A stretch of 41,810 bases of DNA from Sphingomonadales bacterium UBA2369 (GTDB taxonomy: Bacteria; Pseudomonadota; Alphaproteobacteria; Sphingomonadales; Sphingomonadaceae). How positions within the stretch are numbered: position 1 is the stretch's first letter; each line of letters starts with the position of its first letter. The stretch spans positions 119,606 to 161,415 of the forward strand of contig DDTH01000007.1 in the NCBI GenBank assembly GCA_002344055.1. The letters are read 5' to 3'. The position numbers and the translations under genes are program-made. Positions 1 to 13,258 of this stretch are shown in pieces. The notes beneath the pieces were generated by a model. The model saw only the letters and a list, made by a program, of their open reading frames with translations, did no database searches and had not been told where the DNA came from.

Positions 1-995
1 AGCATGTCGGACAGCGACTTCAGCGGCCGCTTGTTGGCGCCGGTGATCGTGCGGCCACGACGGCCATTGTCGAACAAAGCGTCGACCGCTTCCTGCAGCA
101 TGCGCTTTTCGTTGCGGACGATGATGTCCGGCGCGCGCAACTCCATCAGCCGCTTCAGGCGGTTGTTGCGGTTGATCACGCGGCGATACAGATCGTTGAG
201 ATCCGATGTCGCGAAGCGGCCGCCGTCCAGCGGCACAAGCGGGCGCAGTTCGGGCGGGATGACCGGCACGACGTCCAGGATCATCCATTCCGGGCGGTTG
301 CCGGATTCCAGGAAGCTCTCGACGACCTTCAACCGCTTGATGATCTTCTTGGGCTTCAGCTCGGACTTGGTGACGGCCAGCTCTTCCAGCAGAGCCGTCT
401 TCTCGCCTTCCAGGTCGAGGTCGATCAGCATCTGCTTGACCGCTTCGGCGCCGATGCCGGCGGTGAAGGCGTCCTCGCCATATTCGTCGCGGGCGCTCTC
501 CAGCTCGTCCTCGGTGAGCAGCTGGAACTTCTCCAGCGGCGTCAGGCCCGGCTCGGTGACGATATAGCTCTCGAAATAGAGCACGCGCTCCAGCTGCTTG
601 AGCTGCATGTCGAGCAGCAGGCCGATGCGCGACGGCAGCGACTTCAGAAACCAGATATGGGCGACCGGCGCCGCCAGCTCGATATGGCCCATCCGCTCAC
701 GGCGGACCTTCGAGACGGTGACCTCGACGCCGCACTTCTCGCAGACGATGCCCTTATATTTCATGCGCTTGTACTTGCCGCACAGGCACTCATAATCCTT
801 GATCGGACCGAAGATGCGCGCGCAGAACAGGCCGTCACGCTCGGGCTTGAACGTACGATAGTTGATCGTCTCGGGCTTCTTGATCTCGCCGAACGACCAG
901 CTGCGGATCTTGTCCGGGCTGGCGATGCCGATCTTGATCTGGTCGAACGTCTCCGGCTTGACGACCGGGTTGGCGAAGTTGGTGAGTTCGTTCAT
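1..995 (-). CDS. rpoC: RNA polymerase beta' subunit, N-terminal part (cut by window edge)
   Basis: Encodes the first 331 residues of the beta' subunit of DNA-dependent RNA polymerase; the rest lies left of the window. The protein starts MNELTNFANP and carries the zinc-ribbon cysteines Cys70, Cys72, Cys85 and Cys88 (CLCG...CEKC), the same spacing as in E. coli. The lid/rudder region (VIPPELRPLVPLDGGRFATS) follows near residue 250. The catalytic NADFDGD loop would lie beyond the edge. An AGAGGGA ribosome-binding site sits 11 bases upstream of the ATG. It lies 78 bases after rpoB and is presumably co-transcribed with it. Confidence 0.97.
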   Translation of the reverse strand, partial: MNELTNFANPVVKPETFDQIKIGIASPDKIRSWSFGEIKKPETINYRTFKPERDGLFCARIFGPIKDYECLCGKYKRMKYKGIVCEKCGVEVTVSKVRRERMGHIELAAPVAHIWFLKSLPSRIGLLLDMQLKQLERVLYFESYIVTEPGLTPLEKFQLLTEDELESARDEYGEDAFTAGIGAEAVKQMLIDLDLEGEKTALLEELAVTKSELKPKKIIKRLKVVESFLESGNRPEWMILDVVPVIPPELRPLVPLDGGRFATSDLNDLYRRVINRNNRLKRLMELRAPDIIVRNEKRMLQEAVDALFDNGRRGRTITGANKRPLKSLSDM

Positions 996-1037
996 CTGTT
1001 TTCGTCCCTCTGGGGGGTCAATTCTCTGGGCGGAAAT

Positions 1038-1064
1038 GGCCTCTGCCCTCCGAAGGCAGAGGCC
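1038..1064 (-). other. Perfect hairpin in the rpoB-rpoC gap
   Basis: A 10-bp perfect inverted repeat (GGCCTCTGCC / GGCAGAGGCC) with a 7-base loop begins 10 bases after the rpoB stop codon. No T-tract follows in the direction of transcription, so it does not look like an intrinsic terminator. It may be a processing, stability or partial-attenuation structure. Its function is inferred. Confidence 0.7.
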
Positions 1065-1073
1065 TGATCCCGC

Positions 1074-5234
<4,161 letters not shown>

Positions 5235-5622
5235 GTGGATTGTTCGCCTCTTCAAAATCGTGGGCGCATCAGACGCAAAAAGCCGCGGATTCCTGCCAGC
5301 AATCTGGACGCGGAACACGCAGCTTCGGGCGGCCTGAAACCCCATGCGCCAATGCGTGGAATGTGCTGCGCGACGGCACATCCTGTTCCGGCTCATGGGG
5401 TGATGGCGGCGATATAGGTTCGGATAGGAGACTTGTCAAAGCCCGCGGCCGCAATTTTCCAACAAGTCAAGCCCGCGCCAAACCGAAAGCTTCGGACCGG
5501 CCCGGCTAAGCGGCTATTTATCTGGTTTCCAAGCGATTCACCCCGAATGCGCATGGTCACTATCACCAATCCGGAGTAGATTCCCGCATAGCGGTTTGTG
5601 CGATCCGCTTCGGGGGGTGGGC
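5235..5622. other. Divergent intergenic region between rpoB and the DUF1800 gene
   Basis: A 388-base gap with no convincing gene. It holds the rpoB promoter (5411-5439), an rpoB leader of about 170 bases, and presumably the promoter of the rightward DUF1800 gene, for which no clear -35/-10 pair is visible. No riboswitch or leader peptide was recognised. Confidence 0.6.
5411..5439 (-). promoter_or_regulatory. Sigma70-like promoter for rpoBC
   Basis: On the minus strand TTGACA (5439-5434) is followed after 17 bases by TATATC (5416-5411), close to the housekeeping consensus with ideal spacing. The predicted start near 5404 gives an rpoB leader of about 170 bases. The str operon promoter at 38164-38192 has the same architecture. 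Confidence 0.75.
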
Positions 5623-7362
5623 ATGACCGACTTCGACGCCACGACTGGCATCGCCGACGAAGCACTTTCGGGCGAAACACTGGCAGACACGGGTCCGGCG
5701 GCGGTGCCGGAACCCTCCGGCGGCTTCAAGTTCGGCGGCCTGCCCGCCGCCTTGCTGGTCACGGCCTGCGGTGGCGGCGGCTCGACGCCCGGCCCGCCGG
5801 TGGTGGTCGTCCCGCCCCCTTCCCCGCCGCCACCGCCGCCCGTGTCGATCACCCGCGCCGAGGCTTCGCGCTTTCTGGGCCAGGCGACGATGGGTTTCGG
5901 TCGCGCCGACATCGATCGCGTCACCGCGATCGGCTACGAGGGGTGGCTGGACGAACAATTCAACACTGTGCGGCCGACCACCCATTGGGACTGGCTGGTC
6001 GCCAACGGCTATGCGGTTACCGCCAATCGCGACAATGAGACCGGCTTCGATCCGGTCATGTGGCGGCAGGCAATCGCCAGCCCCGACCAGCTGCGCCAGC
6101 GAGTCGGCATGGCTCTGCTCGATTTCCTGGTTGTCGGCATTGGCGGGGTGGCGACATCCTGGCGGCAATTCGCGGTCGCGGCCTATGTCGACGTACTGAT
6201 GGACGGCGCGTTCGGCAATTTCCGGACCTTGCTGACCAACGTCTCGCTCAACCCGGCGATGAGCTATTATCTGACCTATAACGGCAACCGGAAGGCGAAT
6301 CCGGCGACGGGCGCCGTGCCGGACGAAAATTATGCCCGCGAGCTGATGCAGCTCTTCACTGTGGGCCTGGTCCGCCTGTTCGCCGACGGCAGCGTGCAGA
6401 TGAGCGGCGGCCGCGCGGTGGAAACCTATGTGCAGGATGACATTACCGGCCTCGCCCGCGTCTTCACCGGCTTCGTGCTCGACAGTTCCGACAACAGCAC
6501 GCCCGACCGCTTCCGCCGGCCGCTGACGGTCAATGCTGCACAGCACGAGACCGGCGCCAAGACCTTCCTCGGCACCACCATACCGGCGGGGACGGGCGCG
6601 GCCGACAGCCTGCGCCTCGCGCTCGATGCGATCTTCCAGCACCCCAATGTCGCGCCCTTCATCTCGAAGCAGCTGATCCAGCGGCTCGTCACGTCCAACC
6701 CCGCGCCCGGCTATGTTCAGCGCATAACAGCGGTGTTCGAGAATGACGGCACCGGCGCCCGCGGCAATCTGCGCGCCGTCGTCCGCGCCATCCTGCTCGA
6801 CACGGAAGCGCGCTCCGCCGCGATCGCCGGCACTGCCAGTTTCGGCAAGTTGCGCGAGCCGATCCGCCGCCTCACCGGCTGGGCGCGCGCCTTCAACGCC
6901 AGCTCCGCCGCCAACACCTGGCCGATCGGCGACACGTCGAGCACCGCCAATCGCCTCGGCCAAAGCCCCGGCCGCAGCCCCAGCGTCTTCAACTTCTTCC
7001 GCCCCGGCTACGTCCCGGCCGGCAGCCCGATCGCCAATCAGGGTCTCGTGGCGCCCGAATTCCAGATCGCCAACGAGCCGTCCGTTATCGCCTACGTCAA
7101 TTACATGCAGGCCCTGGTGGGCCTGTCGACGGGCGACTTCCAACCCGATTACAGCCAGATCCTGCCGCTGGCCAACGATGCCGCCGCCTTGATCGACGAG
7201 GTCGACCTGCTGCTGGGCGCGGGCCTGTCGCAGGGCACGAAATCGTTCTTCATGGGCGCGGTGAATTCGATCTCGTTCACCGCGAACAACGGGCCTCGGA
7301 ACCGGGTGAACACGGCGGTCCTGCTGACGCTCGCCAGCCCTGAATATCTGGTCCAGAAGTGA
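5623..7362 (+). CDS. DUF1800 family protein, probable exported lipoprotein
   Basis: A 579-residue member of the DUF1800 family, whose biochemical function is unknown. The family hallmark ENYARELMQLFTVGL lies near residue 235, and the C-terminal half has the usual NFFRPGYVP segment. Near residues 40-50 is a hydrophobic stretch ending in a lipobox-like LLVTAC followed by a Gly-rich and poly-Pro linker (PPPSPPPPPP), as in lipid-anchored secreted proteins. About 40 residues precede the lipobox, which is long; an in-frame GTG at 5704 would give a more usual signal sequence. ATG 5623 is preferred here because GGGGGGTGGG precedes it. The gene is 13 bases ahead of the DUF1501 gene, the usual genomic partner, so the two are almost certainly one operon. 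Confidence 0.9.
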   Translation: MTDFDATTGIADEALSGETLADTGPAAVPEPSGGFKFGGLPAALLVTACGGGGSTPGPPVVVVPPPSPPPPPPVSITRAEASRFLGQATMGFGRADIDRVTAIGYEGWLDEQFNTVRPTTHWDWLVANGYAVTANRDNETGFDPVMWRQAIASPDQLRQRVGMALLDFLVVGIGGVATSWRQFAVAAYVDVLMDGAFGNFRTLLTNVSLNPAMSYYLTYNGNRKANPATGAVPDENYARELMQLFTVGLVRLFADGSVQMSGGRAVETYVQDDITGLARVFTGFVLDSSDNSTPDRFRRPLTVNAAQHETGAKTFLGTTIPAGTGAADSLRLALDAIFQHPNVAPFISKQLIQRLVTSNPAPGYVQRITAVFENDGTGARGNLRAVVRAILLDTEARSAAIAGTASFGKLREPIRRLTGWARAFNASSAANTWPIGDTSSTANRLGQSPGRSPSVFNFFRPGYVPAGSPIANQGLVAPEFQIANEPSVIAYVNYMQALVGLSTGDFQPDYSQILPLANDAAALIDEVDLLLGAGLSQGTKSFFMGAVNSISFTANNGPRNRVNTAVLLTLASPEYLVQK

Positions 7363-7375
7363 GGGAGGCGAGACG

Positions 7376-8749
7376 ATGACCGACCTCAGCCGCCGCGCCT
7401 TCCTGCAGCAAAGTGCCGCCCTCGGCCTCGTCGGGGCGGCCGCGCCCTTCGCGATGAACCTAGCGGCGATCGGCGAGGCCGCCGCCGCGACCGCCGCCGA
7501 CTACAAGGCTCTGGTCTGCATCTTCCTGTTCGGCGGCAACGATTACGCCAACACCGTCACGCCCTACGATCAGGCGTCCCACAATCTCTACGCGAACCAG
7601 CGCGGCACGATCGCCACCGCCCGCGATGCGCTGACCGCGACGCGGCTCGCACCGACGACGCCGCTGGCCGGAGGCCTGGAATATGCGCTGGGGCCGAACC
7701 TCGCCGCGCTGATGCCGCTGTTCGACGCGGGACGGCTGGGCGTCGTGCTGAATGTCGGCACTTTGATGCAGCCGACCAGCAAGGCGCAATATAGCGCACG
7801 CTCGGTGCCGCTGCCGCCGAAACTGTTCAGCCACAATGATCAGCAGAGCTTCTGGCAGGCCTCCAATCCGGAAGGCGCGACTTCGGGCTGGGGCGGCCGG
7901 ATCGGCGATCTGATGATGGCCGGCAACGGAGCTTCGGCGCTCACCTGCATCAACGCCAGCGGCAATGCGGTCTATCTGACCGGACGCCAGGCGATCCAGT
8001 ACGGCATCACCACCAACGGCCCGGTGCCCCTGCTCAACAACAGCACCAATCTGTTCGGCTCCGCCACCGGCATGGCCACGCTCAGGAGCCTGATGCGCAG
8101 CCAGCGGACCAATCTGTTCGAGGCCGAGCATGCGCGCATCTCGGCACGCTCGCTCGACCTCCAGGCGCAGGTCACCGGCGCGCTCGCCGCTGGCCCCGCA
8201 ATCGCCACCGCCTTCCCCAACGAGAGCCTCGCCAACCAGCTTCGCGTCGTCGCGCGGATGATTTCGGTCAGCCAGGAACTGGGCGCGCGGCGGCAGGTCT
8301 TCTTCGTCAGCCAGGGCGGCTACGACAATCACGATTCGATCCTGACCACCCACCCGACCCTGCTGAGCCGGCTCGCCGCGGCGATGCGCGCCTTTCACGA
8401 CGCGACGGTCGAACTGGGCGTGGCGGACCGCGTCACAGCCTTCACCGCTTCCGATTTCGGCCGCACCCTGACCTCCAACGCCAACGGTTCCGATCATGGC
8501 TGGGGTTCGCACCACTTCGTGATGGGCGGCGCGGTGCGCGGCCGCGAATTTTACGGCACACCGCCGGCAATCGCGAACAATGGTCCGAACGATGTCGGTC
8601 AGGGACGCCTGCTGCCGGGCCTCGGCGTCGACCAGTTCGGCGCAACGCTCGCCCGCTGGTTCGGGGTCAGCGATGGCCAGATGTCGACAGTGCTGCCGAA
8701 CATCGTCAACTACAATCCGTCGACCTGGAATTTGGGCTTCATGGCTTAG
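7376..8749 (+). CDS. DUF1501 family protein with Tat signal
   Basis: A 457-residue DUF1501 protein. The N terminus has a twin-arginine export signal (SRRAFLQ, then a hydrophobic stretch to about residue 35), so it is probably folded, perhaps with a metal, before export to the periplasm. Family blocks visible are FLFGGNDYANT near residue 50, GGYDNHDSI near residue 315 and TASDFGRTLTSN...SDHGWGSHHFVMGG near residues 358-385. These His/Asp-rich blocks resemble metal-binding segments of the alkaline phosphatase/sulfatase fold to which DUF1501 has been related, but the substrate is unknown. GGGAGGCG precedes the ATG, which lies 13 bases after the DUF1800 stop codon. The pair recurs together in many bacteria. 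Confidence 0.92.
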   Translation: MTDLSRRAFLQQSAALGLVGAAAPFAMNLAAIGEAAAATAADYKALVCIFLFGGNDYANTVTPYDQASHNLYANQRGTIATARDALTATRLAPTTPLAGGLEYALGPNLAALMPLFDAGRLGVVLNVGTLMQPTSKAQYSARSVPLPPKLFSHNDQQSFWQASNPEGATSGWGGRIGDLMMAGNGASALTCINASGNAVYLTGRQAIQYGITTNGPVPLLNNSTNLFGSATGMATLRSLMRSQRTNLFEAEHARISARSLDLQAQVTGALAAGPAIATAFPNESLANQLRVVARMISVSQELGARRQVFFVSQGGYDNHDSILTTHPTLLSRLAAAMRAFHDATVELGVADRVTAFTASDFGRTLTSNANGSDHGWGSHHFVMGGAVRGREFYGTPPAIANNGPNDVGQGRLLPGLGVDQFGATLARWFGVSDGQMSTVLPNIVNYNPSTWNLGFMA

Positions 8750-8763
8750 GTTATCGAGCGGAA

Positions 8764-9195
8764 ATGAAATTGCTTTTGCTGACAGCGCTGCTTGGGGTCA
8801 CAGGCCTGAACCCCAGCGCCCCGCCTGACGCCCACCTCGCTACTGACAATCCCGCCAGCCCGTGCGCGCTTCAGCGTTCTGATTTTTCGCTTCCACGACA
8901 GATGGTTCTCAGAGCCCGCTATCGAACCGACCGGCAGCATATCGCGCTGCTCGGAGACGAACTGTGTCCGAGAATTATCGTCGATCCGTACGAAAGCCGC
9001 AGCGTATCCAGAGCTGGTGCGTACAATGACTTCGTGAGGCTTTTGCGAACCGATCCTCTCTTTTCGCGCCTGATCGAGGCGGACGTGACTGTGGAGGGTT
9101 TGGTGACCCGCATAAGCGACCCCCGCGATCGATCAGCCATTGCTCGCTACAGGATCGACATCGTGCGCTACATTGAGGTGACGCCGCTTCCCTGA
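8764..9195 (+). CDS. Small secreted protein of unknown function
   Basis: A 143-residue product with a short hydrophobic signal segment (MKLLLLTALLGVTGL) and a likely mature chain containing two cysteines (CALQ near 34, LCPR near 68). The C-terminal third (VTVEGLVTRISDP...YRIDIVRYIEV) looks like paired beta strands. No family was recognised. It starts 14 bases after the DUF1501 stop and may be the third gene of that operon, although its G+C content is visibly lower (about 57% in a sampled 60-base line). The ribosome-binding site is weak (GAG, 6 bases ahead). Confidence 0.7.
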   Translation: MKLLLLTALLGVTGLNPSAPPDAHLATDNPASPCALQRSDFSLPRQMVLRARYRTDRQHIALLGDELCPRIIVDPYESRSVSRAGAYNDFVRLLRTDPLFSRLIEADVTVEGLVTRISDPRDRSAIARYRIDIVRYIEVTPLP

Positions 9196-9208
9196 ACTTG
9201 GCGCGGCG

Positions 9209-9757
9209 TCAGCGCATGTGGCGCAGGCCGATGCGGAGATAGTCCCAGCCCGTGATCACGGTCAGCGGTGCGGCGACCCAAAGGCTGACCAGGCCGACGG
9301 TGAGCATCCACGGCCATTGCGGCACCGCCACCGCGAGGATCAGCGCGCCCAAAGCCACCATCTGAAATGTCGTCTTCCATTTGGCGAGGCGGCTGACGGG
9401 AACGCTCACCTGGCTGCCCGCCAGATATTCGCGCAGCCCCGACACCATGATCTCGCGCAGCAGGATGACGAGCGCCGCGATGACATGCCAGCCGGCGATC
9501 ACCTGCACCGCGCAGAGCATCAGCAGCACCGCCGCGACCATGATCTTGTCCGCGACTGGATCGAGGAAGGCGCCGAGCTTGGACGTGCTCCCCATCCGCC
9601 GCGCCAGCCAGCCGTCGAAATAATCGGTGATCCCGATCAGCGCGTAGAGCGCGAAGGCGAAGGCGTAGAGAATCGGGTCCGGCACCCAGAGCAGGGCCAC
9701 AAGGAACGGCACCGCGACGATGCGGGAGAGGGTCAGCAGGTTGGGCAGCGTCAGCAC
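9209..9757 (-). CDS. pgsA: CDP-diacylglycerol--glycerol-3-phosphate 3-phosphatidyltransferase
   Basis: A 182-residue membrane enzyme that makes phosphatidylglycerol phosphate from CDP-diacylglycerol and glycerol 3-phosphate, the committed step to phosphatidylglycerol and cardiolipin. The CDP-alcohol phosphotransferase signature DG-x2-AR-x8-G-x3-D-x3-D is intact at residues 48-70 (DGWLARR...GAFLDPVAD). Several hydrophobic helices surround it, and the N-terminal LPNLLTLSRI is typical of PgsA. The start is GTG at 9757, with AGCGGGA upstream. It converges on the small secreted gene with a 13-base gap. The neighbouring rightward gene at 9947 also concerns membrane lipids. Confidence 0.93.
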   Translation of the reverse strand: MLTLPNLLTLSRIVAVPFLVALLWVPDPILYAFAFALYALIGITDYFDGWLARRMGSTSKLGAFLDPVADKIMVAAVLLMLCAVQVIAGWHVIAALVILLREIMVSGLREYLAGSQVSVPVSRLAKWKTTFQMVALGALILAVAVPQWPWMLTVGLVSLWVAAPLTVITGWDYLRIGLRHMR

Positions 9758-9946
9758 GATCCCGCTCTAACGGCCGAAGCGCGGAAATGTCACCTACGCT
9801 TGCGTCGTCCCATCGCCGCGACGCCAAAGCCTTGTGCGCCCGCCCCCGCTTTGGCTATGCCCGTCCGTCCGCCGGACGGTTCGAAAGGTTGCAATGCCCA
9901 TCCTCTCCGCGCGTGACGCTTTTTCGTTTGTGGCGTTACCCCGATC

Positions 9947-11296
9947 ATGAGCTTCAGCCGGCAACTCGGTCTGCACCTGGTAAAGAAGAAGCGTTTCGGA
10001 CCGGTCTTCGCGACCCAGTTCCTGAACGCCTTCAACGACAATCTCTACAAGAACGCGATGGTGCTGTTCGTCGTCTATCAGGTGATGAGCAACGAGCATG
10101 CGGAGACGTGGTTCAGCGCCCTCGCGACCGGCATCTTCACCATCCCCTTCGTGACCCTCTCCGCGCTCTCCGGCCAGCTCGCCGACGCCTATGACAAGGC
10201 GCGCATCATCCGCATCGTGAAGATCTGCGAGATGGGCATCATGGTGGTGGGTGCCGCCGGCCTGATGCTGGCGCTGTGGGGCTGGTGGTCGAACTGGGCG
10301 GCGATCGTGCTGATGCTGCTCGCCTTGTTCGCAATGGGCGTCCACTCGACTTTCTTCGGCCCGATCAAATATGCCATACTGCCGCAGCATCTGAAGCGTG
10401 ACGAGGTGCTCGCCGGCACCGGCCTGATGGAGGCCGGCACCTATCTCGCCATCCTCGCCGGCACGATCTTGTCCGGCATCATCTCCGTGCCGGCCGCGGC
10501 GATCTCGGTGCTGGCGATCGCTTTGGTCGGCTATTGGATGAGCCTGAAGATCCCAGCCGCGCCGCCGTTCGAGAGCGGCCACCGGATAGACTGGAACGTG
10601 CTGCGCTCGTCGATCCGGCTGGTGAACGCGACCCTGCACGTGCCGCGCCTCGTCATGGCGATCATCGCCATTTCCTTCTTCTGGACGATCGGCGCGGTCC
10701 TCTTCATCCTCTTCCCGCCTTTGGTGAAGAACGTCCTCACCTCGGACAAGGAAGTGGCCAGCGTCTTCCTCGGCGTCTTCTCGATCGGCGTGTCGATCGG
10801 CGCCGTGCTGATCAACCGCATGCTGAAGGGCGAGGTTTCGGCGAAATGGGCGGCGCCGTCTGTGCTGATCATGGGTGCCTGCATCATCGGCTTCCAGCAG
10901 GTCGCGCTCGGCTGGAACCCGGCGCCGGAAGGCACTTATTACGGCATCTGGCAATTTCTGACCCAGCCCGCGACCCCGTTCCTGCTGCTTTTCCTGCTGG
11001 GCATCGCGGCGGGCGGCGGCATGTTCGTGGTCCCGCTCTACGCCTTCCTCACGACGGCGGTGAAACGCAGCGAAGCCTCGCGCACGATCGCCGCCAACAA
11101 CATCGTCAATGCGCTGGCGATGGTGGTCGGCTCGCTGATTTCGGTCGGCCTCTCGCTGCTCGGCGTCGCCACCCTGCCGCAATTGCTGTTCGCCGCGTCG
11201 ATGTGCGTGATCTCCGCCTGGCTCGCGTGGAAGCTTCACAAGGTCGCGGATTCGGGCAAGGTGTTCGAAGAGAGGAGTTTGCCGGACGACGTTTAG
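9947..11296 (+). CDS. LplT-like major facilitator (lysophospholipid transporter type)
   Basis: A 449-residue polytopic inner-membrane protein of the major facilitator superfamily. It belongs to the branch that forms LplT or the N-terminal part of Aas-like fusions: FATQFLNAFNDNLYKNA near the start and FFGPIKYAILPQHL near residue 140 are characteristic. Known LplT moves lysophospholipids inward for re-acylation by Aas. Here the transporter is free-standing, with no acyltransferase or acyl-ACP synthetase attached or adjacent. The ribosome-binding site ahead of ATG 9947 is poor. The substrate is inferred from family membership. Confidence 0.8.
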   Translation: MSFSRQLGLHLVKKKRFGPVFATQFLNAFNDNLYKNAMVLFVVYQVMSNEHAETWFSALATGIFTIPFVTLSALSGQLADAYDKARIIRIVKICEMGIMVVGAAGLMLALWGWWSNWAAIVLMLLALFAMGVHSTFFGPIKYAILPQHLKRDEVLAGTGLMEAGTYLAILAGTILSGIISVPAAAISVLAIALVGYWMSLKIPAAPPFESGHRIDWNVLRSSIRLVNATLHVPRLVMAIIAISFFWTIGAVLFILFPPLVKNVLTSDKEVASVFLGVFSIGVSIGAVLINRMLKGEVSAKWAAPSVLIMGACIIGFQQVALGWNPAPEGTYYGIWQFLTQPATPFLLLFLLGIAAGGGMFVVPLYAFLTTAVKRSEASRTIAANNIVNALAMVVGSLISVGLSLLGVATLPQLLFAASMCVISAWLAWKLHKVADSGKVFEERSLPDDV

Positions 11297-11356
11297 GTCT
11301 GGTGAGCCACTGCGGCCGCAGTTTCCGCCTACAGGGGAAACGGGAAGGAAACACCA

Positions 11357-11713
11357 ATGTCGATCTTTGTGCGCAGCATGGGCGGATTGTTCTTCGTCGC
11401 CGGCATTCTCGGCCTGATCATCGGCATCAACCTGATGGACGCCAACGAGATCAGGTTGATGGCGCTGAAAAGCTCGGTCGGCGAGTTGAAGGGCGTGATC
11501 TTCGTCGTCGGCGCGCTGATGGCTTTCTTCTTCGGGACGATCCTGCTGCTCGGCGCCTCGATCTATGAGAATCTCAAGCGGCTGGCGGATATCAACGCCT
11601 CGGCGGCAGTGCAGATGTCGGCGGCAACCTCGACCTACGCGGACTCGGCCTATCTCTCGACCTACATCCCGCAGCTGCCGCAGAGCCAGACGACCGCCGA
11701 TCCGGACGCCTAG
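11357..11713 (+). CDS. Two-helix membrane protein of unknown function
   Basis: A 118-residue protein with two predicted membrane segments (about 8-28 and 46-68) and a hydrophilic Ser/Thr/Ala-rich tail ending in PQSQTTADPDA. No family was recognised. GGAAGGAAAC lies just upstream of the ATG, and the gene follows the LplT-like gene after 60 bases, so it may share its transcript. Its stop codon overlaps the stop codon of the convergent hydrolase gene. Confidence 0.75.
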   Translation: MSIFVRSMGGLFFVAGILGLIIGINLMDANEIRLMALKSSVGELKGVIFVVGALMAFFFGTILLLGASIYENLKRLADINASAAVQMSAATSTYADSAYLSTYIPQLPQSQTTADPDA

Positions 11714-13128
11714 CGCCCCACCGGCGCGGGGAGCGCCAATTCTGTCCGAACGATCCGCTCGCCGCGGAAGAAAGCGGTGAGCAGGGCCGGGACCTCCGGA
11801 TGCGCCTCGAACAAATCGTGGCCGCCATAGCGGACGAGGATGCGGTGGAGGTTCGGGAGGCCCGCGGTCGCCACCGCCTGCTCCTCCAGCGGCGTGCGCA
11901 CGTCCAGATCGCCGGCCAGCAGCAGCACCGGATGGCGAGCGCCGATCTCGCGACGAAAACGGTCGCCGAGGTCGAGATCGGGAACCGCGCCGCGCAGCTG
12001 CGGCATCGGAAAATTGACCGCCATTCCCGCGATCGACCGCGCCGCCTGCCGCCGCACCCGTGCCAGGCGCGCCACCGAGATGCCCGAAGCGGCGTCCATA
12101 AGTTCCGGCATGCCGCTCATCGTCAGCGGCCGGGCGTAGAAGAAATCCCAGAGCAGGGGCGCCAGCGGCGCGGACTGCCCGGCGTCGAGCGCCGCATAGA
12201 AGCCGCTGAGCTGACCATAGCCGTCCGGATTCTTGGCGACGAAGCCGGCCATCATCCGCAGCGGGAAGGAGTCCGCGCGAAAGGCGTGGCGCGTACCGTC
12301 CGGTGCGGCGAAAGCGAAGTCCTGCGGCGCAGCGTCGAAGCGGGCATGGACGCGGCGCATCTGCGCGGTCAGCGGCTGCCCCAGCGCGCCGTCGATCCGG
12401 GCGAAGGCGGCATCGACATTGGCCGGCAGCTTCACCGTCTGGTCCATCCCCTCCGCCGAGGCCAAGGCGACGCGGCCGATCGAATCCGGGAAACGACGCA
12501 TCGTCGCGAAGGCAAGATGGGTGCCGTAGGAAATGCCCCACAGATCGATTCTCCGAACCCCGAGCGCGTTGCGCAAATCCTCGAGATCGGCGGCGCTTTC
12601 TTCGGTCGTATAACCCCCGACCGCCACCCCCGCCGCGCGCCAACGGGCCACGCAATCGGTCAGCGTCTCGCGATAATAGGCAGTGAGGTTCGCCTCGTTC
12701 AGCAGCTGCGCCGGATCCAGCCGACGCGGCGCGGCGCAGGCCGGAATATGGTTCGAGAAGCCCGTGCCACGCTGATCAAAGGCGATCACGTCGGCGACCG
12801 CGCGCAGCGCCAGGAAGACCGGCTGGCGCGGCCCGCGCGCCGTCGCAACGCCCGAGCCGCCGGGGCCGCCCGCGAGATAGACGATCGGATTGCCCGGACG
12901 CGGATTGGTCGAACGGAAACGGACGAAGCCGAGTTCGATCTTGCGCGAATTCGGGTCGCTGCGATCCTCGGGTACGATCAGCCGCCCGCGCTCGGCCGGC
13001 AGGTCGGTGCCGTCGGCCAGGCGGAAAGTGTAAGGCTCGATCGTCAGCACCGGCTGCGCGAGCGCGGCGGACGGCGCCAGCGCGATGGCGGCACAAGCAG
13101 CGAGGCGGCGAAACAGGCGGGCGATCAT
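11710..13128 (-). CDS. Secreted alpha/beta hydrolase, S33 aminopeptidase type
   Basis: A 472-residue exported alpha/beta hydrolase resembling proline iminopeptidases and tripeptidyl aminopeptidases (family S33). A cleavable signal peptide is evident (cut likely after ALA at 24). Visible active-site elements are the oxyanion loop YLAGGPGGSG (84-93), the DQRGTGFS block, the nucleophile elbow GISYG with Ser200, the acid in LLAGDLDVRTP and the His in YGGHDLF. The likely role is removal of N-terminal residues from peptides in the periplasm; the substrate is not determinable from sequence. ATG 13128 is supported by the signal peptide. Confidence 0.88.
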   Translation of the reverse strand: MIARLFRRLAACAAIALAPSAALAQPVLTIEPYTFRLADGTDLPAERGRLIVPEDRSDPNSRKIELGFVRFRSTNPRPGNPIVYLAGGPGGSGVATARGPRQPVFLALRAVADVIAFDQRGTGFSNHIPACAAPRRLDPAQLLNEANLTAYYRETLTDCVARWRAAGVAVGGYTTEESAADLEDLRNALGVRRIDLWGISYGTHLAFATMRRFPDSIGRVALASAEGMDQTVKLPANVDAAFARIDGALGQPLTAQMRRVHARFDAAPQDFAFAAPDGTRHAFRADSFPLRMMAGFVAKNPDGYGQLSGFYAALDAGQSAPLAPLLWDFFYARPLTMSGMPELMDAASGISVARLARVRRQAARSIAGMAVNFPMPQLRGAVPDLDLGDRFRREIGARHPVLLLAGDLDVRTPLEEQAVATAGLPNLHRILVRYGGHDLFEAHPEVPALLTAFFRGERIVRTELALPAPVGR

Positions 13129-13258
13129 ATGTGGACTCCATTTATGCCTCCCGCTTGAGCGCCGAAGCCCGACGCCGTTCCAATCCGCATCGGTGACCGC
13201 CCGCGGGCATCGGTGAACGACCGCGACAGGCGGCGGACGGCGCGGCTATCATGGCGCG

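Noticed and set aside
9794..12655. 953-codon minus-strand open frame across the LplT-like gene
   Set aside because: Runs antisense through two real genes and into the hydrolase gene out of frame; product shows no domain.
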